From an uncultured Lachnospiraceae bacterium (GTDB lineage: Bacteria > Bacillota > Clostridia > Lachnospirales > Lachnospiraceae), in NCBI GenBank assembly GCA_902493385.1, contig CABUPO010000001.1:186001-250000 (forward strand): 64,000 bases of DNA, given 5' to 3'. Made by a program: the position numbers and the translations under genes. Below the pieces are notes generated by a model. The model was not told the origin of the DNA and did no database searches. It saw only the letters and a program-made list of their open reading frames with translations. This document shows, in pieces, positions 33,624 through 41,777 of this stretch. The first letter of the stretch is position 1; every line of letters begins with the position of its first letter.

Positions 33624-35876
33624 TTAAGAAAATAGATTTATTTTCTTTTTAAAATTTGAATATATTGTTCCATTTTTGATTTTTATATCGATAATATTTT
33701 CTCTCTGACCCTCAGAATTATATAATATTACGCTCTTGCTCATGCCGTCGTGTAATTTATACACATTTATAACAAGACCATCCATATAATCGTAATCAGG
33801 TCTGTCATCACGGCTTCCAACCGGTATAACCGCGCCTTCTCTTACAAAACACGGTATCGTAAAATAACTTACATGTTTAAATTCATACCATCTGCCGCCT
33901 TCATATGACTCCCCGCTAAAATAGTCTGTCCAGCATCCGTCAGGAAGATATACGCTTACATCTCCTCTTTCATTAAACACCGGTGCAATAAGAAGCTCAG
34001 GCCCCAGCATATACTGTCTGTCAAGATACGGGCAGTTCTTATCCTTTGGAAATTCAAGCGCCATGCTTCTCATAAGAGGTATACCAGTATAGGAAGCCTG
34101 GCATGCGTATGAATATATATACGGCATCAGTCTGTTTTTCAATTTGGAAAAATAAGATACAACTTCTACAGCTTCATAATCATAATTCCAGGGCACTCGA
34201 TATGATGAGCTTCCGTGAAGCCGCGAATGAGAGCTCATAAGTCCAAATGCCGCCCACCGCTTATATACATCAGGCGTGGACGTATCTTCAAATCCCCCTA
34301 TATCGTGGCTCCAGAACGAAAAACCTGACATTGCAAGAGACAAGCCGCCTCTTAAGCTTTCAGCCATTGATTCATATTCTGCGGTACAATCGCCGCCCCA
34401 GTGGACAGGAAATCTCTGACCTCCGCAGGTAGCGCTTCTTGCAAATAATATGGCTTCATTCTCGCCCTTTGTCTCTTTAACGGCGTCATATACAGTTTTA
34501 TTATATAGATATGAATAGTAATTATGCATGTCTTCTGGATTTGCGCCGTCGTAATACACAACGCCGTCAGTAGGAATTCTCTCGCCAAAATCAGTCTTAA
34601 AGCAGTCCACTCCCATATCTAAAAGCTCTTTAAGCTTTCCCTTATACCATTGTACAGCCATAGGATTGGTAAAATCCACTATAGCCATTCCAGACTGCCA
34701 CATATCCCACTGCCATACGTCTCCATTAGTTTTCTTTATAAAATATCCCTGATTTACTCCTTCCAAAAACAACTCCGAATTTTGTGCAATATACGGATTA
34801 ATCCATACGCACACACAAAGCCCCTTATCCTTGATTCTTTTTAACATTCCACGCGGGTCAGGAAATACGTCCTTATCCCACATAAAATTACACCACTGCA
34901 TTCCCTTCATCCAAAAGCAGTCAAAATGAAAAACGCTTAACGGAATATCTCTCTCTTTCATACCATCAATAAATCCCATGACTGTTTCTTCATCATAATC
35001 AGTAGTAAATGATGTGGACAGCCACAATCCAAAGCTCCATGCAGGAAGTACGGGAGGCTTTCCTGAAAGTCCCGTATATTTTACAAGCACATCCTTCATA
35101 CAGCCGTATTCATTATCTTCACCGCATATTACATAAAAGGATATATTTTCTTTTTTTACGCAAAACGAAACCTTCCTTACATATTCGCTTCCTACCTCAA
35201 ACATCACCCTGCCGGAGTCGTTTACTAATACGCCGTATCCCATATCAGACATGAAAAACGGAACATTTTTATATGCCTGCTCTGTAAAAGTACCGCCATC
35301 CGCATTCCATATATCAATCGACTGACCGTTTTTTACAAACTCGGTAAATCTTTCGCCCAATCCATATATATGTTCCCCTACAGAAAGATTAACCGCCGCG
35401 CTCATATAAGCCGTATTTTTTCTGTAACCGTCGTTATCTATGCCGTCGTTTACAGTTATATACGCCATATCCCCGGCATTAATTTTAGTAAGGTATCTTT
35501 CTTCACTGTAAAATTCCATATTAAGCGCGGAATCTATAATCAGCTTCGCTGCTCCGCTTTTAATAACAGTCTTTCCGTCTCCGCGTATTATATTAATTCT
35601 CTCATCAGCTTCTATATTAAGCTCAAATCTGGGATATTTGTCCAAACCCCCTTCATAATGCAGAAGCTGTATCCCGAATATTCCTTTACGCGGAACGGTT
35701 ATCTTTATTGTAATAACAACTCCTCCAAGCGTACAGCCTCTGTTATATATAACATTAGAAGGCGCATATAATCTTAAGGTCCTGCCTTCATCTAAAAGCT
35801 TCTCGTCGTATACCTGTGCAGGAGTATAATATTCAACGCCCTCCTTTTTAAGCCAGCACCCGTTTGAAAATTTCAT
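33624..35876 (-). CDS. GH31 alpha-xylosidase (YicI-like)
   Basis: The 750-residue enzyme has an N-terminal beta-sandwich, a GH31 barrel (about 275-600) and a C-terminal beta domain. The nucleophile is D429 in FKTDFGERIPTDG, and the acid/base is D496 in HWGGDCTAEYES; FKTDFGERIPTD and the opening WLKKEGVEYYTPAQVYD closely match the alpha-xylosidase YicI rather than alpha-glucosidases. It has no signal peptide, so it should remove alpha-1,6-xylosyl residues from imported xyloglucan oligosaccharides such as isoprimeverose. AAGGAG precedes the ATG. I see no clear promoter in the 37 bp between it and the upstream terminator. Confidence 0.92.
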   Translation of the reverse strand: MKFSNGCWLKKEGVEYYTPAQVYDEKLLDEGRTLRLYAPSNVIYNRGCTLGGVVITIKITVPRKGIFGIQLLHYEGGLDKYPRFELNIEADERINIIRGDGKTVIKSGAAKLIIDSALNMEFYSEERYLTKINAGDMAYITVNDGIDNDGYRKNTAYMSAAVNLSVGEHIYGLGERFTEFVKNGQSIDIWNADGGTFTEQAYKNVPFFMSDMGYGVLVNDSGRVMFEVGSEYVRKVSFCVKKENISFYVICGEDNEYGCMKDVLVKYTGLSGKPPVLPAWSFGLWLSTSFTTDYDEETVMGFIDGMKERDIPLSVFHFDCFWMKGMQWCNFMWDKDVFPDPRGMLKRIKDKGLCVCVWINPYIAQNSELFLEGVNQGYFIKKTNGDVWQWDMWQSGMAIVDFTNPMAVQWYKGKLKELLDMGVDCFKTDFGERIPTDGVVYYDGANPEDMHNYYSYLYNKTVYDAVKETKGENEAILFARSATCGGQRFPVHWGGDCTAEYESMAESLRGGLSLAMSGFSFWSHDIGGFEDTSTPDVYKRWAAFGLMSSHSRLHGSSSYRVPWNYDYEAVEVVSYFSKLKNRLMPYIYSYACQASYTGIPLMRSMALEFPKDKNCPYLDRQYMLGPELLIAPVFNERGDVSVYLPDGCWTDYFSGESYEGGRWYEFKHVSYFTIPCFVREGAVIPVGSRDDRPDYDYMDGLVINVYKLHDGMSKSVILYNSEGQRENIIDIKIKNGTIYSNFKKKINLFS

Positions 35877-35913
35877 AACACCTTATCTCCTTTACTTTTT
35901 ATCCCCTTTACTT

Positions 35914-35944
35914 TAAAGGGCAGCTACATAACGTAACTGCCCTC
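35914..35944 (-). terminator. Terminator at the end of the secA-to-lysC operon
   Basis: GGGCAG and CTGCCC (35918-35923 with 35937-35942) with inner TAC/GTA pairs form a stem followed on the minus strand by TTTAAAG. It lies just after the YhfC-like gene. Confidence 0.7.
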
Positions 35945-35947
35945 GTT

Positions 35948-36871
35948 TTATAAAAGACCTTTTATTTTTTCTTTCTCGTCTGTCCTCTCAAAATAAGCCT
36001 TTTGTGCATAAGGCCCTTCCTTAACAGCCTGTCTGTATCTTATTACCGCTCCGTAAACGTACCATGCTGCAAACAGCCCGCATATAAGCATATACGCATT
36101 ATATATCATCGAACCTGTCGTTTTGCTTACAATATTACCCATTTTATCCTGCGATAATGATGCTAAAAGCATTGTAAGAAATGAATATACTATATTGACG
36201 GCTGCGCATAATGCAGTAGTTTTCCATTTTTTATTTCTTATAATTCCTTCATAAATAAATGTAACAAGAGCAATTTCTACGATTATAACCATAATAACAT
36301 TTATGCCCTCAAACGCAATGTCTATTACCCTTGCATTCATAAGCTGCGACACGACATTGTCAATGCTGTCCTGCGTTGCACTTGCATTACCTGCTTTCAG
36401 ATAATCAGACAAAGCCGCTGCTCCTCCGCTGTTAAGCAATCCGGAATACTTAAAATACGTAATATATGCCAAAATAACGCTTCCTGCTCCAAACGTCGCA
36501 TATCCTATTCCGGAACACAGCGCTCTGTATAACGACGGCGTACGTTTATTCATAAGCCATACGCACCACATTCTTCCCAGCGTTCCAAGTATACCTAACA
36601 GCGAAGCCGTAATAAATATGTATATAACATAATATCTGTCATTACTATATATATTCATAAAGCCGTTAAACTGCGTAAGAATATACAAAATCGGGACAGG
36701 CAACAGATACTGTGACCAAAAATAAGCCAAAAGCCCTAATCCAAACGAAGCAAACGAGCCTGTCTCATTTTTTCTCGCAATTATGTATATAATAACAAAC
36801 GGCACAACTATGCCTGCCGACGCAAGCACAATCGTAGCTATCATTGATGCCATTACAGAACTACTTATCAT
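35948..36871 (-). CDS. YhfC-like integral membrane protein with degenerate catalytic residues
   Basis: This 307-residue protein has about eight membrane helices. The N-terminus (helix, then VIIYIIARKN and SFGLGLLAYFWSQYLL) and the middle segment (TLGRMWCVWLMNKR, then SGIGYATFGAGSV) match the layout of YhfC-family glutamic-type intramembrane proteases as I know them, where the same positions read E-E-x-GRY and G-x-GHG-x-x-E. Here the Glu pair, His and last Glu appear to be Gly-Thr, Tyr and Ala. If the alignment is right it is a non-catalytic relative. It follows lysC by 24 bp and precedes a terminator, so it is the last gene of the secA operon. Function unknown. Confidence 0.65.
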   Translation of the reverse strand: MISSSVMASMIATIVLASAGIVVPFVIIYIIARKNETGSFASFGLGLLAYFWSQYLLPVPILYILTQFNGFMNIYSNDRYYVIYIFITASLLGILGTLGRMWCVWLMNKRTPSLYRALCSGIGYATFGAGSVILAYITYFKYSGLLNSGGAAALSDYLKAGNASATQDSIDNVVSQLMNARVIDIAFEGINVIMVIIVEIALVTFIYEGIIRNKKWKTTALCAAVNIVYSFLTMLLASLSQDKMGNIVSKTTGSMIYNAYMLICGLFAAWYVYGAVIRYRQAVKEGPYAQKAYFERTDEKEKIKGLL

Positions 36872-36895
36872 ATAAGCACATCCATTTCATATCTA

Positions 36896-38107
36896 TTATT
36901 CAGCCAGACCAAAGGCGTCGTGTACAGAATTAAGCGCTCTCTCAGAATATTTCTCATCAATAAGAACAGTAACTCTTATCTCTGAAGTTGAAATCTGCAT
37001 AATGTTGACGTTGGCGTCATATATCGCCTCGAACATCTTTGCAGCGACGCCCGGATTACTCATCATGCCCGCTCCTACAACTGATATCTTTGCAACGTCA
37101 GTCGTTACGTTAAGCTGGTCGTATTCAAGACTTCTGCCTTCATGTCTCTTTATCGTCTCAATTGCAGTGTCCATCATATCCTCTGTTACCGTAAAGCTTA
37201 TATCCTTTGTACCGTCCCTGCCTACCGACTGCAGAATCATATCCACATTAACATTATGGTTAGCAAGATGCTGGAACAGCTTAAATGCCACTCCCGGCTT
37301 ATCTTTCAATCCCAATAAAGCAATCTGTGTTACGTTCTTATCGCAGGCAACGCCGCTTACAAGCATTTTTTCCATTTTAACATCCTCCCTGACAATTGTT
37401 CCTTCATGTTCATTAAGACTTGATCTTACAACAAGCTGTACTCCGTATTTCTTTGCCATCTCTACAGAACGGTTATGAAGTACGCCCGCACCGAAGCTTG
37501 CAAGTTCAAGCATCTCATCATATGTAATTTCATCCATCTTACGTGCATTCTTAACAATACGCGGATCAGCGGTATATACTCCGTCAACATCAGTATATAT
37601 CTCACATGCGTCCGCATGGAGCGCCGCTGCAAGCGCAACAGCCGTTGTGTCAGAGCCTCCGCGTCCAAGAGTTGTATAATCATTGTACTGGTTAATACCC
37701 TGAAATCCTGTTACAAGAACAATCTTATTATTAGAAAGCTCATAACGTATTCTCTCAGTATCTATCCTCTTAAGTCTTGCGTTACCATATACGGCGGTAG
37801 TATGCATTGCCACCTGAAATGCATTAAGAGAAACTGCGGGAACGCCAAGCTCGTTAATTGCCATAGCTGCAAGTGCGACCGACGTCTGCTCACCGGTTGT
37901 AAACAGCATATCCATCTCTCTTTTCGACGGATTAGGAGATATGCTCTTTGCCATATCAATAAGCACATCAGTCTGCTTTCCCATCGCAGACAGTACAACG
38001 ACCACCTGATTTCCTTTTTTATATTCTTCTATACAACGTCTTGCAACATTATATATCCTGTCTTTGTCGGCAACAGATGTTCCGCCGAACTTCTTAACTA
38101 CAAGCAT
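36896..38107 (-). CDS. lysC: Aspartate kinase
   Basis: The 403-residue enzyme phosphorylates aspartate, the first step towards lysine, threonine and methionine. It has the amino-acid-kinase N-terminal domain (1-240) with VVKKFGGTSVAD at the start, FTTGEQTSVALAA near residue 70 and GRGGSDTTAVALAAAL near residue 150, and two C-terminal ACT domains (about 265-400) for feedback control. Length fits the class II-like single-function form. It sits in one operon with hom and apgM, a threonine-branch gene set. AGGAGG precedes the ATG. No lysine riboswitch was recognised, and the operon position makes one unlikely. Confidence 0.95.
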   Translation of the reverse strand: MLVVKKFGGTSVADKDRIYNVARRCIEEYKKGNQVVVVLSAMGKQTDVLIDMAKSISPNPSKREMDMLFTTGEQTSVALAAMAINELGVPAVSLNAFQVAMHTTAVYGNARLKRIDTERIRYELSNNKIVLVTGFQGINQYNDYTTLGRGGSDTTAVALAAALHADACEIYTDVDGVYTADPRIVKNARKMDEITYDEMLELASFGAGVLHNRSVEMAKKYGVQLVVRSSLNEHEGTIVREDVKMEKMLVSGVACDKNVTQIALLGLKDKPGVAFKLFQHLANHNVNVDMILQSVGRDGTKDISFTVTEDMMDTAIETIKRHEGRSLEYDQLNVTTDVAKISVVGAGMMSNPGVAAKMFEAIYDANVNIMQISTSEIRVTVLIDEKYSERALNSVHDAFGLAE

Positions 38108-38177
38108 AACAGCCTCCTATTACAACATAATCTTTTTAATCTGACTTATACTAGTTAATCACCGAAATGTCTCCCTG

Positions 38178-39377
38178 TCAAGACAAAAAATAACCCATAA
38201 GCTTATAACCCTCTGCAAATAACCTCCCGGTCTCTTTTGCATTCTTCTCAGAATAGGTCGTTTTGCCTTCCTTTAAATCTGTGCTGTCATATATCATATA
38301 TGGCACCGGATTTGCTGTATGAGTCCTTACGCTTATAGGCGTAGGGTGATCCGGCATAATAAGCATTTTAAAATCTTCACCGGCCTCGGACAGCCTTTCA
38401 AATACAGGCGCGATTATTCTGTCATCAAGATATTCTATCGCTTTAATTTTACGCTCCATACTTCCCTGATGGCCCATTTCGTCCGGAGCTTCAAGATGAA
38501 CATATACGAAATCATATCCGTCTTCCGTAAGTGCGGTTACAGCCGCACACGCCTTGCCCTCATAATTCGTTTCAAGCGTTCCGTCGGCGCCGTCAACCTC
38601 TATTACTTTCATTTTGGTTCCGACAGCAATACCTTTTAACAAGTCAACTGCCGATATCATAGCGCCTTTCTTTCCGTATTTTCCTTCAAACGAGTCCAGC
38701 GCAGGTTTGGTGCCTGCTCCCCAGAACCACAAAGAATTAGCTTTATTAAGACCTCTCTTCTGTCTGGCAATATTAATTGGATGATTATTTAATATATCAT
38801 ATGAACGTTTCATGAAATCTGCCAGCATTTTATCTTCCGGAAGATATCCGCCAATAACTTTTCCAAGTATATCATGCGGCGGCGTAAGCTCGGCGACGCG
38901 TCCGTTCTTCCATATGGTAAGATGCCTGTAGCTCGTACCTGTATAAAACTGATATACCTCGTCCTGAAACTCTTTTTTTACAGCCTCAATTAATTCTGCC
39001 GCTTCCTCAGTTGATATCTCGCCTGAACTGTGGTCGATAATTGTCTTTTCTTCGTATAAAAGATCGTCGTCAGACACTGTTACGATATTGCATCTTATTG
39101 CAATGTCCGTATCTTCCATATTAACCCCGATGCTCAGAGCCTCAAGCGGAGACCTGCCGGTATAATAAATACGGGGATTATAGCCAAGAACAGCAAGATT
39201 AGCAGTATCGCTCCCCGGCTTCATCCCTTCAGGAATGGTTGCTGCAAGTCCGATTTCCGAAACCTCTGAAAGCTTATCCATCATCGGAGTTTCAGCATAT
39301 TCCAAAGGAGTCTTTCCTCCTAAGGCCTCTATAGGCTCATCTGCCATTCCATCTCCCAGAATTACAACATATTTCAT
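38178..39377 (-). CDS. apgM: ApgM-family phosphoglycerate mutase-like protein, probable homoserine kinase analogue
   Basis: The 399-residue protein belongs to the alkaline-phosphatase-like cofactor-independent phosphoglycerate mutase family of archaeal type (COG3635). It begins MKYVVILGDGMADEP and has the metal and active-site segments GSDTANLAVLGY near residue 57 and DHPTPISVRTHT near residue 345. Because it lies between homoserine dehydrogenase and aspartate kinase, and no thrB is in the operon, it fits the proposed role of this family in bacteria as a stand-in for homoserine kinase in threonine synthesis. That role is inferred from context; phosphoglycerate mutase activity cannot be excluded. 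Confidence 0.9.
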   Translation of the reverse strand: MKYVVILGDGMADEPIEALGGKTPLEYAETPMMDKLSEVSEIGLAATIPEGMKPGSDTANLAVLGYNPRIYYTGRSPLEALSIGVNMEDTDIAIRCNIVTVSDDDLLYEEKTIIDHSSGEISTEEAAELIEAVKKEFQDEVYQFYTGTSYRHLTIWKNGRVAELTPPHDILGKVIGGYLPEDKMLADFMKRSYDILNNHPINIARQKRGLNKANSLWFWGAGTKPALDSFEGKYGKKGAMISAVDLLKGIAVGTKMKVIEVDGADGTLETNYEGKACAAVTALTEDGYDFVYVHLEAPDEMGHQGSMERKIKAIEYLDDRIIAPVFERLSEAGEDFKMLIMPDHPTPISVRTHTANPVPYMIYDSTDLKEGKTTYSEKNAKETGRLFAEGYKLMGYFLS

Positions 39378-39408
39378 TCTTATACTTCCTTTCAGAACAC
39401 AGTATTAC

Positions 39409-40620
39409 TTAAAAATCCACACGAATCATGCCGACTATATTATCTATGCTGTCCGCTGCATTTTTATATTCTCTTTCAGTCATTATATTGGTTATAAACG
39501 CGTATTCATCATCAATTCCCGCATCTAATACAGAAACATCCCCGAATGCCCTGGCTATCTTTTCTTCGATACCTCCGCATCTTTTAGTTCTTACAAAGAA
39601 CCTGTGCTTTGCATCCTGAACAGGAAGAAGCTCCTGTTTCTCATCACTCCATATTATTCGGATATTAGTACCTTTGTGCTTAACAGCGTCGATAACATCG
39701 GCAGCGACTGCACTTGCCGTAGGAAGCATTCCCGCTCCTTTTCCATAAAACATTATGTCGCCAACCATATTGCCTCTTACATATATTGCATTAAACACGT
39801 CGTTGACTGCATAAAGCGGATGCGACTGCTTTATCATCATAGGAGCTACCATAGCAAGAACCTTTCCATCAACCATCCTGCTTGTACCAAATAACTTGAT
39901 TGCCGCTTTGGCTGCCTTTGCATATTTGAAATCCTCTGCGGTAATAGCTGTAATTCCTTCGGTATAAATATCTTCAAAATCTACCTGTTTACCATAAGCA
40001 AGCGACGTAAGTATCGCAATCTTCCTGCATGCATCGTATCCGCATACGTCTGCTTCAGGTTTACGTTCAGCATAACCTAATTCCTGCGCCTCTTTAAGAA
40101 CACTTTCAAAATCAGAGCCGTCGTCTCTCATCTTTGTAAGAATATAATTGGTCGTGCCGTTAAGAATACCTGTAATTTCTTCAATTGCATCAGCGGTAAG
40201 AGCCTGGATAAGAGGTCTTATTACAGGTATTCCTCCGCCTACGCTTGCTTCAAAGAGAAAATTAACGTTATTCTCTTTAGCTATGCCGATAAGCTCCGAG
40301 CCATATTTTGCTACAAGCTCCTTATTAGAGGTACATACACTTTTCCCTGCAAGAAGGCTTGCTTTAACAAATTCATAAGCTGGATGAAGTCCGCCCATCG
40401 TCTCTACAACAACTCCGACCTCAGCGTCATTTTTAATAATATCAAAATCCTTAACGAGCCTGTCCTCTATTACTGAGCCGGGAAAATCTCTGAGATCAAG
40501 CACATACTTAATATCTATCGGTTCACCTGCTCTTTTGGCAATAAGGTCATAGTTGTTCAGCATAACTTCTACAACGCCTGAACCCACCGTACCGTATCCC
40601 ATTACTGCTATCTTACTCAT
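39409..40620 (-). CDS. hom: Homoserine dehydrogenase
   Basis: The 403-residue oxidoreductase converts aspartate semialdehyde to homoserine. It has the N-terminal NAD(P)-binding motif GYGTVGSGV (8-16), the central domain with GILNGTTNYILTKM near residue 148 and the catalytic-region segment EADVCGYDACRKIAIL near 185, and a C-terminal ACT-like regulatory part (about 325-403). It begins 17 bp after prfB and is followed by apgM and lysC in the same operon. Confidence 0.96.
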   Translation of the reverse strand: MSKIAVMGYGTVGSGVVEVMLNNYDLIAKRAGEPIDIKYVLDLRDFPGSVIEDRLVKDFDIIKNDAEVGVVVETMGGLHPAYEFVKASLLAGKSVCTSNKELVAKYGSELIGIAKENNVNFLFEASVGGGIPVIRPLIQALTADAIEEITGILNGTTNYILTKMRDDGSDFESVLKEAQELGYAERKPEADVCGYDACRKIAILTSLAYGKQVDFEDIYTEGITAITAEDFKYAKAAKAAIKLFGTSRMVDGKVLAMVAPMMIKQSHPLYAVNDVFNAIYVRGNMVGDIMFYGKGAGMLPTASAVAADVIDAVKHKGTNIRIIWSDEKQELLPVQDAKHRFFVRTKRCGGIEEKIARAFGDVSVLDAGIDDEYAFITNIMTEREYKNAADSIDNIVGMIRVDF

Positions 40621-40637
40621 TGTGTATACCTCCGTGT

Positions 40638-41745
40638 TTATTTTGTATTAATCCATTTCAGATAGGCATTGATAAATATATCTATATCTCCATCTAAAAC
40701 TGCATTAACATTACCTGTCTCTTCATTAGTCCTATGGTCTTTAACCATAGTATACGGCTGCATAACATAAGAACGAATCTGATTACCCCATCCAATCTCT
40801 GTTACTTCACCTCTGATATCATCCTGCATAGCCTGATTTTCCTGCTGCTTTAAAATATACAGTCTGGCTTTCAGCATCTGCATGGCCTTGTCCTTATTCA
40901 TATGCTGGGAGCGTTCATTCTGACACTGCACAACAATTCCCGTAGGAAAATGCGTTATTCTTATTGCGGACGACGTTTTATTAATGTGCTGTCCGCCGGC
41001 GCCGCTTGAACGATATGTGTCGATACGAATATCCTCGTCTGCAATCTCAATATCAATATCCTCTTCTATATCAGGCATTACATCACAGGATACAAAAGAA
41101 GTCTGTCTCTTTCCTGCCGCATTAAACGGCGATATCCTTACAAGTCTGTGTACGCCTTTTTCGGATTTTAAATATCCATACGCATTCTCACCGTTAATCT
41201 GCAGTGTAATGGACTTAATACCTGCTTCGTCTCCGTCAAGAGAATCTAAAACTTCCACTTTAAAGCCTTTTTTATCCGCCCATCTCTGATACATACGGCA
41301 AAGCATGCCAGCCCAGTCACAGCTTTCCGTGCCCCCCGCGCCCGCATGAAGCGTAAGTATTGCATTATCAGAATCATACTCGCCCGATAACAAAGTGGAC
41401 AGCCTGAGACTTACAAATTCAGAAACAAATGTATCCATCTCTTCGTTAATCTCTTCTATAAGGGATTCATCCTCTTCTTCATAGCCCATCTCAATCAAGG
41501 TCTCAATATCTTCAAATCTTGTTTCGAGCTTTTTGAACCCTTCTACTACTGATTCAAGCGATTTAAGCTCTTTCATTTTCTCCTGTGCGTCATTAGAATC
41601 ATTCCAGAAATCCGGTTCTTCCATGATTCTCTGAAGCTCCTCAATCCTTAACCTCTTATTAGCGAGGTCAAAGTGAATCCCCCACTTCTAATAATGGTCC
41701 TCTGTAACTGTTAAGAGTAACTTTGATGTTATCCAGTTCAACCAT
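40638..41745 (-). CDS. prfB: Peptide chain release factor 2, with programmed +1 frameshift
   Basis: RF2 ends translation at UGA and UAA. The gene starts at ATG 41745 (MVELDNIKVTLNS), runs 25 codons to an in-frame TGA at 41668-41670 and continues in the +1 frame (DLANKRLRIEELQRIMEEPDFW) to 40638. The frameshift site CTTTGAC and a GGGGG upstream are present. The GGQ motif appears as SSGAGGQHINKT, and the SPF-type recognition loop region follows RISPFNAAGKRQTSF. The total product is about 368 residues, normal for RF2. It follows secA by 32 bp, the classical secA-prfB order. Reading only one frame would wrongly shorten the protein to 328 residues. Confidence 0.95.
41667..41683 (-). promoter_or_regulatory. 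prfB programmed frameshift site
   Basis: Read on the minus strand: GGGGG (41679-41683), a 5-nt spacer ATTCA, then CTTTGAC (41667-41673) with the in-frame TGA. This lets RF2 control its own synthesis. The spacer is 2 nt longer than the 3-nt spacer of Escherichia coli. Confidence 0.9.
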
Positions 41746-41777
41746 TTAATCACTTCCTTTATCTATAATAAATTAAT

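Noticed and set aside
40638..41624. prfB as a single-frame 328-residue gene
   Set aside because: The true start is at 41745 in another frame, joined by a +1 programmed frameshift at 41667-41673.
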